NCBI RefSeq assembly: GCF_009651005.1
Contig: NZ_WHVW01000028.1
Location: 1 to 34,862 of the forward strand
Source of the DNA: Sporosarcina obsidiansis
GTDB taxonomy: Bacteria; Bacillota; Bacilli; Bacillales_A; Planococcaceae
Direction: 5' to 3'
DNA: 34,862 nt
The notes beneath the pieces are model-generated. The model was not told the origin of the DNA. It was given only the letters and a program-made list of their open reading frames with translations, and made no database searches. The translations under genes were made by a program, and so were the position numbers. This document shows positions 1 to 7,017 of the stretch, piece after piece. How positions within the stretch are numbered: position 1 is the first letter of the stretch; each line of letters opens with the position of its first letter.

Positions 1-1
1 A

Positions 2-106
2 TATAAAGCAAGGAAAACAGATAGTTTATTTGTGAATTACGGATTCTTTGGCGGCTTTGGGGTACTGAATAATTGGACATTACAAATACAAATAAAAAAA
101 TGGTAA
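2..106 (+). CDS. Possible C-terminal end of an unidentified protein cut by the window start
   Basis: One frame is open from the window edge to a TAA at 104-106, giving 34 residues rich in aromatic residues and glycine (a GFFGGFG stretch near the middle). I do not recognise a family. A 34-codon open frame at an edge can arise by chance, so this is only a candidate gene end. The rest of the stretch up to the azoreductase promoter (107-201) shows nothing I can name. Confidence 0.2.
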   Translation, partial: YKARKTDSLFVNYGFFGGFGVLNNWTLQIQIKKW

Positions 107-201
107 AAATCCTAGTCGTATATTTGAAATTGAAGGGGATTTGAAAAAAAGTTCTGACACAAACGATCGCAGCAGAAGGAGTAGTTGCGTGAGTAAACCT
201 T

Positions 202-221
202 TAGTATACTTTTTGATACTA
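202..221. promoter_or_regulatory. Inverted repeat, candidate operator upstream of azoR
   Basis: TAGTAT at 202-207 is repeated as ATACTA at 216-221 around an 8-base spacer, just upstream of the azoR -35 box. Bacillus azoreductase genes are known targets of quinone/diamide-sensing MarR or DUF24 (HxlR-type) repressors such as YodB, which bind TA-rich dyads. Assigning this site to such a repressor is inference; no regulator gene is adjacent in the window. Confidence 0.35.
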
Positions 222-241
222 TGCCACTTTTAAGTGCGTAC

Positions 242-270
242 TTACAAAAAGGATGTTAGTAAATTATAAT
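242..270 (+). promoter_or_regulatory. Sigma-A promoter of azoR
   Basis: TTACAA at 242-247 and a perfect TATAAT at 265-270 are separated by 17 bases. The start of transcription would lie about 40 bases upstream of the azoR start codon. The spacer holds the imperfect dyad ACTTAC...TTAGTAA, which could be a second operator half. Confidence 0.65.
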
Positions 271-317
271 AAGCATATGCAGTAAATTAATTAGACACCA
301 GAGGAGAATTATAACGT

Positions 318-962
318 ATGAATATCTTAGTAGTAAAAGCAAATAATCGCCCCGCAACTGAAGCGGTTTCTAGTAAAATGTACGAAACGTTTATGACCGA
401 ATTAGAAGGAAAAGACGTAAATGTAACAACGTACGATGTATTTGAAGAAGATACACCTTATTTTGGTCAAGAACTGTTTAACGCTTTCGGTAAAGTTCAA
501 AATGGTGAAGAGTTAACAGATGTTGAATCACGCCTGTTAGCTGCAAAACAAAAAGCAATGGATGCGATCTCGGCTGCAGATGTAGTGGTATTTGCGTTCC
601 CATTATGGAACCTAACAATTCCAGCTAAATTACAAACATTCATCGATTATGTATATGCTGCTGGTTTTGCATTTAAATATGACGCTGAAGGAAATATGAT
701 TAGCTTAATGCCAGAGAAAAAAGCAATTCTTTTAAATGCTCGTGGCGGTGTTTACTCAGCTCCAGAAGCAGCACCGATGGAAATGGCTGTTAACTATATG
801 CGCAACGTATTCGGTGGTGTCTTCGGAATGCAAATCATCGATGAAGTCGTTATAGAGGGTCACAATGCGATGCCTGATAAAGCGAACGAAATTATTGCTG
901 CGGGAATGGAAGAAGTGAAAGCTTCTGCAAATCGTGTATTAGAAATGGCTGTTCGTGCGTAA
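318..962 (+). CDS. azoR: FMN-dependent NADH-azoreductase (quinone reductase)
   Basis: This 214-residue protein is a flavodoxin-fold AzoR/AcpD family enzyme. These cytoplasmic FMN enzymes reduce quinones and azo compounds with two electrons from NAD(P)H and protect against electrophile stress. Seen in the sequence: the N-terminal ILVVKANNRP phosphate-binding loop, the FAFPLWNLTIPA segment around residues 94-105 typical of AzoR, and the LNARGGVYS loop near residue 140. The length is normal for the family. The ATG is preceded by GAGGAG at a good distance. It is monocistronic with its own promoter and a TA-rich upstream dyad, consistent with regulation by a quinone-sensing repressor (inferred). 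The downstream region leads into a separate riboswitch unit. Confidence 0.93.
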   Translation: MNILVVKANNRPATEAVSSKMYETFMTELEGKDVNVTTYDVFEEDTPYFGQELFNAFGKVQNGEELTDVESRLLAAKQKAMDAISAADVVVFAFPLWNLTIPAKLQTFIDYVYAAGFAFKYDAEGNMISLMPEKKAILLNARGGVYSAPEAAPMEMAVNYMRNVFGGVFGMQIIDEVVIEGHNAMPDKANEIIAAGMEEVKASANRVLEMAVRA

Positions 963-1042
963 TATAAAGCTTTATTATATATGAGAAAAAGAGCATGAAA
1001 TGAATTAGTGGATTTTTGTGCAGGGCTATTGTTTTGCATCGA

Positions 1043-1072
1043 TGACTAGTGTAGTTGCTCAATCTGTATAAT
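1043..1072 (+). promoter_or_regulatory. Probable promoter of the guanidine riboswitch-ykkCD unit
   Basis: A perfect TATAAT lies at 1067-1072, about 27 bases before the aptamer. The -35 is weak (TGACTA at 1043-1048 with an 18-base spacer). Placement in front of the riboswitch supports it. Confidence 0.45.
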
Positions 1073-1098
1073 GTAAAATAATTGCATAAGAAAAATGT

Positions 1099-1190
1099 TT
1101 TCTAGGGTTCCGCAACAAGTTTGTTGGTCTGTGACCGAGAGAAAACTCACAGTCTTACTGTGTCACGGAAGGATAAAAGCCTGGGAGAAA
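1099..1190 (+). promoter_or_regulatory. Guanidine-I (ykkC) riboswitch aptamer
   Basis: The conserved blocks of the ykkC class I RNA appear in order: CTAGGGTTCCGC at 1102-1112, GGTCTGTGACCGAGAGA at about 1125-1141, then ACGGAAGGATAAAAGCC at about 1165-1181 followed by TGGGAGA. This RNA binds free guanidinium and turns on downstream exporter genes. The 3' part (AGCCTGGGAGA) is also the left arm of the terminator that follows, giving the usual switch: ligand-bound aptamer prevents the terminator. The SMR gene pair downstream is the classic partner. Confidence 0.94.
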
Positions 1191-1222
1191 CTGTTTAACA
1201 GTTATCTCTCGGGCTTTTTTTG
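1178..1222 (+). terminator. Expression-platform terminator of the guanidine riboswitch
   Basis: AGCCTGGGAGA pairs with TCTCTCGGGCT (about 1204-1215), with an inner AACTG/CAGTT stem, followed by a run of T from about 1214 to 1221. It overlaps the aptamer's 3' strand, as expected for a ligand-controlled terminator. Confidence 0.88.
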
Positions 1223-1259
1223 TTTTAAAAAAATATAAAATGAGAGGTGCTATTTGTTT

Positions 1260-1601
1260 ATGAACATAATCTGGATGAAAGTCATGATCGCTGCAATTTT
1301 TGAAGTATTTTGGGTTGTTGGATTGAAACATGCGGAGGGCTTTTGGACTTGGACTGGAACAGTTATTGCTATTATCGTTAGTTTTTATTTAATGATTATG
1401 GCTAGCAGAAAACTTCCTGTTGGAACTGTGTATGCAGTTTTTGTAGGACTAGGGACTGCAGGAACCGTCTTTTCAGATATCGTATTTTTCGGAGAACCAT
1501 TTGAAAAAGCGAAAGTTATTCTAATTTTGATTTTGTTAACAGGAGTAATTGGTTTGAAATTAATTACGGAAGAAAATGGAGAAGAAGGAGTGGAATCTTA
1601 A
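1260..1601 (+). CDS. ykkC: SMR family guanidinium exporter subunit, YkkC-like
   Basis: This four-helix small multidrug resistance protein closely follows Bacillus YkkC: a membrane glutamate in AAIFEVFWV, the GLKHA turn, [19 protein letters not shown] in helix 3 and GVIGLKLIT at the end. It is one half of a heterodimeric exporter whose glutamates carry guanidinium (or other cations) out against protons. The ATG at 1260 is preceded by GAGAGGTG; an in-frame TTG at 1254 is also possible but lies only 4 bases from that site. The short acidic tail continues to a TAATG overlap with ykkD, implying translational coupling. Control by the upstream guanidine-I riboswitch makes guanidinium the expected substrate. 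Confidence 0.92.
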   Translation: MNIIWMKVMIAAIFEVFWVVGLKHAEGFWTWTGTVIAIIVSFYLMIMASRKLPVGTVYAVFVGLGTAGTVFSDIVFFGEPFEKAKVILILILLTGVIGLKLITEENGEEGVES

Positions 1602-1915
1602 TGGCTTGGGCTTCTTTGATAGTTGCAGGTTTCTTTGAAATGTTTGGTGTGTTCATGATAAATAAATTTCATAGTGATCATAGTTGGCAGTCGGTGGTGC
1701 TGTTAACTCTTGGATTTGGCTTAAGTTTTCTTTTTCTTGCATATGCAATGATTACGTTACCAATGGGGACTGCTTATGCCATTTGGACAGGACTCGGTGC
1801 ATCTGGAGGTGCAATCTTAGGGATGACTTTTTATGGTGAATCAACAGACTGGAAAAGAATCGTTTGTATCGCGATGGTTTTAGGTTCAGCAATTGGATTA
1901 AAACTCGTCTCGTAA
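1601..1915 (+). CDS. ykkD: SMR family guanidinium exporter subunit, YkkD-like
   Basis: This 104-residue, four-helix SMR protein is the second subunit of the YkkCD pair. Seen: the membrane glutamate in AGFFEMFGVF, LPMGTAYAIWTGLGASGGA in helix 3 and SAIGLKLVS at the C-terminus, all matching the YkkD side of paired SMR proteins. Its start overlaps the ykkC stop by one base, so both subunits should be made together and assemble in antiparallel orientation in the membrane. No separate promoter is visible. An imperfect hairpin without a T-run follows at 1930-1971. Confidence 0.92.
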   Translation: MAWASLIVAGFFEMFGVFMINKFHSDHSWQSVVLLTLGFGLSFLFLAYAMITLPMGTAYAIWTGLGASGGAILGMTFYGESTDWKRIVCIAMVLGSAIGLKLVS

Positions 1916-2219
1916 AGGTGTGCAAAGCGTAGGGTGCCATGACAGTGTTTGATTCGTACACAGCCACCCTATGTATCCAACATCATGCTGGTTATCGAAT
2001 GAGTGTCTAGACGTTGAAATAGGTGTCTACCGACATAATCATATCGTATTTATAAAAATATCAACTACTACTTACTAGTTAAGTTGCATTAACTATAAGA
2101 CAGTCGTATAAAGATAACAATGAAAAATCAATGAACATGTTGATAATTGCATAAGACATATATCAACACACTTATAATGGTTCCAAGCATAGTACAGTTC
2201 AATAAAGAGAAGGGTGCAA
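1916..2219. other. Gene-free stretch between ykkD and the lipoprotein gene
   Basis: About 300 bases without a convincing gene. The only structure I see is an inverted repeat, TAGGGTG at 1930-1936 with CACCCTA at 1965-1971, which may be a weak terminator for ykkCD but has no T-run. The open frame on the opposite strand here is a shadow of ykkD. Confidence 0.5.
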
Positions 2220-2265
2220 AAAAAGCGACACCCAACTGGCCAAAGCCTATCGGATGTCGCTTTTT
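2220..2265. terminator. Bidirectional terminator between convergent units
   Basis: AAAAAGCGACA at about 2220-2230 pairs with TGTCGCTTTTT at about 2255-2265. A T-run follows the stem on the plus strand and the A-run before it gives a T-run on the minus strand, so it can end both ykkCD read-through and the minus-strand lipoprotein transcript. Confidence 0.8.
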
Positions 2266-2267
2266 CC

Positions 2268-3530
2268 TTATTTCATCGGCAAGTCGAATGTGACCGATTT
2301 TTCTTTGAATAACTTTTTGGCATTGCTGTCAGCTAATGGACCGAATTGAATCTTTAATTCCTTGAATAACTCAAATTCATCTTTTCGGAAAAGGAAGACG
2401 GACAAAACTTCTTCCGATTCGCCAGCCTGTAAGTCACCATGGAGAGTCGGTTCCAGCATTCCTTCTGATAACATTGTGCCGCGGTTTTGGTCTAATATCA
2501 ATCGTGTATCCATGAAAAATTTTGCAATGGCTTCACTACTACCATTCTCTACTTGGAACTTTGCCGTTAACGCCACGAGTGGTCCATCGCCAAAATTTTT
2601 AAATCTTGGAGCGTGGGCAGCTGTCGGCTTGATATCAGCATATTGGACACCTTCAAGTGTAATGGTCACTTCGTCAATTTTCTGTGTTTCATTTATATCT
2701 TCTTTTGAGAAAAACAGTTCTTTGTCTGCAATCGTGTCTGTCACCATTTTATCAGCGTAAAGAGCTGAACTTTTCGATGCTTTTTCAGCCCCATCTTCGT
2801 TGAAAGGAATTTTAAAGACGGCATCTTTACCGATCCGCTTATTGAAATCATCTTCGAGCATTGGAATGTCAATCGTGAATGTTGGGGCTACCAAGCGCTC
2901 ATACTGATCCTTTGTCATGGTGTAGGCTTGCATTCCGGTATATTTGCCAGGAGCGAATTGACGGCCGGCCTTGTCTTTATCACCTTTTAGCCAATCATCC
3001 CGGTCTACAAGGCCAGAACGCATATATAAGTTTTCTGTACCGTCATCGGATAGCATCATCGTACTCGCATTGAAAAACACATCTTCATCCAATTTGTTTT
3101 CAAATCCAAATTTGTATGTAATGACGTATCCTTCATCTTCATCATCAAAATTATGTTTGGCCGATTCATTCATATTTGTCACATGGGCGATCTGGTATTC
3201 TTCGATGGCGATGGTCACCTTGTCCGAATAGGCATGTGTTAGATTCGGTTCTGTGTTGGTGAATACGATTTCTATGTCTCCACCCGTCTCTTCTTCCATA
3301 TACGGATTTATATTTTCAGAGGACTTGTTTTTAGAGGCGTCCGCCGTTTTCAAATCTTTTTCTGTTTCAGGTGTGTCGCTTGCAGTAGTTTCGTTATTTT
3401 CCTCTGCAACTTCACTTTCAGGTTGGTCAGCAGCGGATACTTCCTTTTCCTTGTCTTCCGCATTTCCGCAAGCACCAAGGATGAGAATAGCAGCCAATGT
3501 ACTACCAGTTAAAATCTGTTTTATACTCAT
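2268..3530 (-). CDS. Secreted lipoprotein, DUF5068-like
   Basis: The 420-residue product has a type II signal peptide with lipobox LGAC at residues 18-21, so Cys21 should be lipid-anchored on the outer face of the membrane. A low-complexity acidic linker (residues about 24-80, rich in E, S, T, K) follows, then two beta-rich regions (about 85-230 and 270-415) that look like repeats of one immunoglobulin-like fold, each with a 'VTIAIEEYQIAH' or 'VTITLEGVQYAD' opening strand. This is the layout of DUF5068/DUF4352-type Bacillales lipoproteins of unknown function. The ATG has AAAGGAG upstream. It is monocistronic. The family assignment is from memory of the architecture and is moderately sure; the lipoprotein call is secure. 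Confidence 0.8.
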   Translation of the reverse strand: MSIKQILTGSTLAAILILGACGNAEDKEKEVSAADQPESEVAEENNETTASDTPETEKDLKTADASKNKSSENINPYMEEETGGDIEIVFTNTEPNLTHAYSDKVTIAIEEYQIAHVTNMNESAKHNFDDEDEGYVITYKFGFENKLDEDVFFNASTMMLSDDGTENLYMRSGLVDRDDWLKGDKDKAGRQFAPGKYTGMQAYTMTKDQYERLVAPTFTIDIPMLEDDFNKRIGKDAVFKIPFNEDGAEKASKSSALYADKMVTDTIADKELFFSKEDINETQKIDEVTITLEGVQYADIKPTAAHAPRFKNFGDGPLVALTAKFQVENGSSEAIAKFFMDTRLILDQNRGTMLSEGMLEPTLHGDLQAGESEEVLSVFLFRKDEFELFKELKIQFGPLADSNAKKLFKEKSVTFDLPMK

Positions 3531-3600
3531 TTCTTTGCTCCTTTGTCTACGTTTTTACTAGATAATTATACCAGTTTAACCAAAAGAAAATTGGACTATT

Positions 3601-3801
3601 TAGAAAACAGTCCATAAGTGATTCATTTAGCGGCATAATATGTGGAAAGTCCTGGTTAACAATAGGGAGCTACTAAGTTGTTGAAAGCTAACTGGATTGT
3701 TTCTAGAAAACGAAAATACATTACATGAAGAACATCCTATCTCTAGAAAACACCATATAGAAGTGGTGTTATGTGTGATACTAATTAAATTATTAGAAAA
3801 C
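3601..3801 (+). repeat. Four dispersed copies of the octamer TAGAAAAC upstream of leuA
   Basis: TAGAAAAC occurs at 3601-3608, 3704-3711, 3744-3751 and 3794-3801. The last three are 40 and 50 bases apart, that is, on the same face of the helix. The last copy lies in a CodY-like box that abuts the leuA -35. The gap 3541-3787 otherwise contains only a short dyad AACACCA (3749-3755) / TGGTGTT (3764-3770). Confidence 0.5.
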
Positions 3802-3802
3802 T
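3788..3802. promoter_or_regulatory. CodY-like box upstream of leuA
   Basis: AATTATTAGAAAACT differs from the known CodY consensus AATTTTCWGAAAATT at three positions and ends one base before the -35 TTGACA. CodY represses branched-chain amino acid genes in Bacillus when GTP and isoleucine/valine/leucine are plentiful, so this site is expected by function; binding is inferred. Confidence 0.45.
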
Positions 3803-3803
3803 G

Positions 3804-3832
3804 TTGACAATCTGAATAAATCATCGTAATAT
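3804..3832 (+). promoter_or_regulatory. Sigma-A promoter of the leuA T-box transcript
   Basis: A perfect TTGACA at 3804-3809 and TAATAT at 3827-3832 are separated by 17 bases. The T-box Stem I begins about 60 bases downstream. Confidence 0.8.
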
Positions 3833-3892
3833 TGCAATCAACAATACATTGCAGACTAAGAATGGAACTAGTAAAAATGCATGTGTCTTTGT

Positions 3893-4114
3893 AGAGAGTC
3901 GATGGTTGGTGAAAATCGGCAGGCACACATTTTGAACTCATCCAGGAGTCACTCCCCGAACTTTCGATCGTAAGGGATGTCGGTTTCCTCCGTTATCGGG
4001 ATAGACAGTGTTAGCTGTCGATAAGTGGATGTGTCTTTACGGACAGATCAATTAGAGTGGTACCGCGAGTATAACCTCGTCTCTATATTTCGATATAGAG
4101 GCGGGGTTTTTTTA
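3893..4114 (+). promoter_or_regulatory. T-box leader with Leu (CTC) specifier
   Basis: Stem I starts with AGAGAG and GGTTGGTGAAAATCGG (3894-3919). In the specifier loop the string GAACTCATCC places CTC at 3937-3939, a leucine codon. The T-box proper, AGAGTGGTACCGCG, is at 4054-4067. Uncharged tRNA-Leu would pair with CTC and with the T-box bulge to stabilise the antiterminator and let leuA be transcribed. The specifier call fits the downstream gene, which makes the first committed leucine intermediate. Confidence 0.92.
4074..4114 (+). terminator. Intrinsic terminator of the leuA T-box
   Basis: CCTCGTCTCTATAT (about 4076-4089) pairs with ATATAGAGGCGGGG (about 4093-4106), followed by seven T. 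It competes with the antiterminator that contains the T-box sequence just upstream. Confidence 0.9.
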
Positions 4115-4146
4115 ATTGAATTCGACTGAATTCAATTGAAGTCTTT

Positions 4147-4213
4147 GGCGGACGTCACAGATTTTAAGAGGGACTTTTCGAGTATGCCTGAAAAATCTTG
4201 ACGCAATTACGCC
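4147..4213. repeat. Long imperfect inverted repeat between the T-box and leuA
   Basis: Nested complementary blocks are seen: GGCG at 4147-4150 with CGCC at 4210-4213, GTC at 4154-4156 with GAC at 4200-4202, and AGATTTT at 4159-4165 with AAAATCT at 4192-4198. It is preceded by two GAATTC-containing direct repeats (about 4118-4138). The shape resembles a small interspersed intergenic element and it sits in the 5' UTR of leuA, so it would be transcribed. Only one copy is present in this window; being part of a repeat family is inference. Confidence 0.45.
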
Positions 4214-4258
4214 GAAGCATCATTGATTTTATTTTAAATTACAAAGGAGTGCAGGGAA

Positions 4259-5830
4259 ATGAGCAGAAAAATTTGGGTGTTTGATACAACGTTACGTGAT
4301 GGCGAGCAAGTACCGGGAGCGAAACTAAATCTTTATGAAAAGGTGGAAATCGCGCAACAGCTCAAAAAGTTAGGCGTTGATATAATCGAAGCCGGATTCC
4401 CTGCTTCTTCCCAAGGCGATTTTGATGCGGTACAAGCGGTTGCACAAAAAGTAGGTAATACAAGCGATCTTATGATTACAGCACTGGCGCGTGCGGTTCA
4501 AACAGATATAGACTCTGTTTATAACGCGGTCAAGTACGCTGAAAATCCTATGATCCATATGGTATTAGGTACTTCTGATATTCACGTAGAGAAAAAATTT
4601 AATAAATCAAAAGATCAAATCTTGCAAATTGGCGTAGATGCTGTGAAGTATGCGAAAACACTATTACCGGAAGTTCAGTATTCAACGGAGGATGCCTCAC
4701 GCTCGGAGTTTGAATATTTATGGAAAACTATTGAAGCTGTTATGAAGGCTGGTGCGACTATGATTAACGTACCGGATACGGTAGGTTTCGCAGAGCCTGA
4801 AGAATTCGGTGCGATGATTTATAAATTAAATGATCGAATGAAAAACTTGAATCCTGATGTTTTATTGAGCGTCCACTGCCACAATGACCTAGGCATGGCA
4901 ACAGCGAATACACTGGCTGCCGTTAAAAATGGTGCCGATAAAGTAGAGTGTACGATTAACGGGATTGGTGAACGTGCGGGCAATGCAGCATTGGAAGAAG
5001 TGGTCATGGCATTAAAAACTAGAAGCTCTATTTATAACGTCAATACACGTATTAACACTAAGGAGATCATGAACACATCTCGTCTTGTGTCGAGTTTTAT
5101 GGGGCTCGATGTGCAAGTGAACAAAGCGATTACGGGAGACAACGCCTTTGCTCATTCATCTGGCATTCACCAAGATGGCTTACTGAAATCAAGAGATGCT
5201 TATGAGATCGTTCATCCTGAAGATGTAGGTCTTGATGATATGGAGCTGATTCTGACAGCGCGTTCTGGAAGACATGCTGTGAAAAATGCTCTTGAAAAGC
5301 TTGGTTTTAGTCAGTTAGTTCCAGAAGATTTCGAAGGGATTTTCGAAGGCTTTTTAGCATTAGCAGACGCGAAAAAAGAAGTGTATGATCATGATCTATA
5401 TGTGATCGTAGAAAACTATTATGAAAAGCATGAAAAGGCGAATGGGACCCATTATAGCGACCACTTCTTTGAATTTGAAGATTTACAGGTCGTCAGCAAT
5501 TCTAGCTTTCCTTCTGCCAGCGTGAAGATTCGCAAAGGTGGAGAAATCTTCAAGTCGAGTGCAGTCGGATCGGGACCAATTGATGCTCTCTATTCCGCAA
5601 TTGCTGACATTACCAAAATTAGCGTCAAGTTGGTGGAGTATGATATTAGCAGCGTTTCACGCGGAAAAGACGCGCTGGGTAAAGTGAAAATCACGATTGC
5701 ACACGAAGGAGAAAAATATATCGCGAAAGCGGCAGATACAGATATCTTAAAGGCAAGTGCATTAGCTTATATGAATGCCGTAAATAGCGTGATCGTAGCA
5801 GGACTAAAGAAAACACCTGTGAATAGTTAA
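4259..5830 (+). CDS. leuA: 2-isopropylmalate synthase
   Basis: The 523-residue enzyme condenses acetyl-CoA with 2-oxoisovalerate to 2-isopropylmalate, the first step of leucine synthesis, in the cytoplasm. Seen: [10 protein letters not shown] at residues 8-17 with catalytic Arg13 and metal ligand Asp14, metal ligands in HCHNDLG (His206, His208), the GIGERAGN loop and, in the C-terminal third, a LeuA allosteric domain (about 390-515) for leucine feedback. The DGEQVPG variant replaces the more common DGEQSPG. The ATG has AAAGGAG upstream. Homologues citramalate synthase and homocitrate synthase share the barrel, but the Leu T-box argues strongly for leucine synthesis. Unusually, no leuB, leuC, leuD or ilv gene follows; a terminator closes the unit immediately. 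Confidence 0.92.
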   Translation: MSRKIWVFDTTLRDGEQVPGAKLNLYEKVEIAQQLKKLGVDIIEAGFPASSQGDFDAVQAVAQKVGNTSDLMITALARAVQTDIDSVYNAVKYAENPMIHMVLGTSDIHVEKKFNKSKDQILQIGVDAVKYAKTLLPEVQYSTEDASRSEFEYLWKTIEAVMKAGATMINVPDTVGFAEPEEFGAMIYKLNDRMKNLNPDVLLSVHCHNDLGMATANTLAAVKNGADKVECTINGIGERAGNAALEEVVMALKTRSSIYNVNTRINTKEIMNTSRLVSSFMGLDVQVNKAITGDNAFAHSSGIHQDGLLKSRDAYEIVHPEDVGLDDMELILTARSGRHAVKNALEKLGFSQLVPEDFEGIFEGFLALADAKKEVYDHDLYVIVENYYEKHEKANGTHYSDHFFEFEDLQVVSNSSFPSASVKIRKGGEIFKSSAVGSGPIDALYSAIADITKISVKLVEYDISSVSRGKDALGKVKITIAHEGEKYIAKAADTDILKASALAYMNAVNSVIVAGLKKTPVNS

Positions 5831-5858
5831 CATTATGCAGTGTAGGTAAAGCTTTAGA

Positions 5859-5910
5859 GAAAAAAACAAGTTCTCAAGTCATTCCTTATTTGACGAGAGC
5901 TTGTTTTTTG
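5859..5910 (+). terminator. Intrinsic terminator after leuA
   Basis: AAAAAACAAG at 5861-5870 pairs with CTTGTTTTTT at about 5900-5909, with further pairing TCTC/GAGA and AGTCA/TTGAC inside. The stem ends in a T-run. Confidence 0.85.
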
Positions 5911-6013
5911 TTTGTTAATAAGGGTAGATATTAAATAGTATTCTATTATACTTGTAACCTTATTCGTTTTGAAACGACTACTTAGATGAAAATGAAAAAA
6001 GGAGCTGTTTTCT

Positions 6014-6913
6014 ATGAAAATGAAAAAAGCCGTACCATTTACGATGTCTGCCTTACTTCTCAGCAGTGCTATCGTACCAGCTGCAGTGTTTGCAAATGAA
6101 GGCGAGCAATCAGAAGAAAAGCAAGTGAAACCTTCATTTGTACAAGTAGGAGGAACGATTGAAGGCGTGGAGTCACTTGACCATGCGACTCTTTATTCAA
6201 TTAAGAATGGGGAAGAGACAAACGTATTGGCTGTAACGAAAGATACGCTAATCTTTGATAATACTGGCAAACAGGTAGAGTTGAAAAAAGGCGATAAAGT
6301 CGTTGGTTATACCGATGCGGATAAACCGATGATCATGATCTATCCTCCACAGTACAGTCCAGATGTTGTAATTGTTGAAACGGAAAAGATGGGCTCTGTA
6401 GCGGTTGGGAATTTTGATGAAGAGTTATTGAATAAAGATCTCAAGTTACAATTACATGTAGATGAAAAGACTGATCTCTCAAGCGTTTCAGGTAAGAATG
6501 TGAAGGTGGAAGATCTTGCAGATAAAGACTTACTAGTTTTCTATACGGTAACGACAAGAAGCATTCCAGCCCAGACAACTCCAGAAAAAGTTGTTGTTCT
6601 TGATGGGAATATAGGTGACACAGATTCAGGAACAAACTCTGTCATTGAGGATATGATTGCTGCCGATCATCACATGGTGAATGGAGTGAAAATGGTGCCA
6701 CTACGCGCACTTGCCGAAGAACTTGGCTATACTGTCAAGACAACAGGCAAAGGAGCTATTGTATCGAAAGAGGCAAAATCCTTTACGATTACCCGTGGTG
6801 AAAAGAAATATGGCTACAACAAATCCATACGTCAATTTGAGGTAGCACCTGATTTGCTTGAACCAAACAAAACATATGTATCTGTTGAGCTTATTGCTGA
6901 ATTAATGGAATAA
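6014..6913 (+). CDS. Secreted stalk-domain protein (copper amine oxidase N-terminal-like domain)
   Basis: The 299-residue product has a classical signal peptide: two lysines, a hydrophobic core and a likely cleavage after VFA near residue 27. Residues about 40-195 are a beta-rich domain with no family I can name. The C-terminal part from about residue 218 (MVNGVKMVPLRALAEELGY) to the end matches the short 'stalk' or copper-amine-oxidase N-terminal-like domain found on many Bacillales surface proteins, where it is non-enzymatic and mediates wall or protein contacts. GGAG precedes the ATG. A 15-base copy of the gene's first bases (ATGAAAATGAAAAAA) lies upstream at 5986-6000, out of frame. It is monocistronic and ends in a perfect hairpin. 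Confidence 0.82.
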   Translation: MKMKKAVPFTMSALLLSSAIVPAAVFANEGEQSEEKQVKPSFVQVGGTIEGVESLDHATLYSIKNGEETNVLAVTKDTLIFDNTGKQVELKKGDKVVGYTDADKPMIMIYPPQYSPDVVIVETEKMGSVAVGNFDEELLNKDLKLQLHVDEKTDLSSVSGKNVKVEDLADKDLLVFYTVTTRSIPAQTTPEKVVVLDGNIGDTDSGTNSVIEDMIAADHHMVNGVKMVPLRALAEELGYTVKTTGKGAIVSKEAKSFTITRGEKKYGYNKSIRQFEVAPDLLEPNKTYVSVELIAELME

Positions 6914-6945
6914 GTAATATCCCGAAATAAAGACAAAAAAGAAGA

Positions 6946-6979
6946 GGCTGTCGCTGAAAGTTCACTTTCAGCGACAGCC
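6946..6979 (+). terminator. Perfect 16-bp stem terminator after the stalk-domain gene
   Basis: GGCTGTCGCTGAAAGT at 6946-6961 and its exact complement at 6964-6979 are separated by only TC. The T-run after it is weak (CATTTTC) on the plus strand, while the AAAAAAGAAGA before it gives a better T-run on the minus strand, so it may also stop minus-strand transcription coming through the repeat array. Confidence 0.75.
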
Positions 6980-7017
6980 ATTTTCATGTGATTGGGCAGG
7001 AGAGGTAGAGGAGCGCG

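Noticed and set aside
2362..3561. Plus-strand frames inside the lipoprotein gene
   Set aside because: Opposite-strand shadows without ribosome sites; the lipobox protein on the minus strand is clear.
3627..3941. 104-codon minus-strand frame in the leuA leader
   Set aside because: It crosses the leuA promoter and T-box Stem I and shows no family; it is a shadow.
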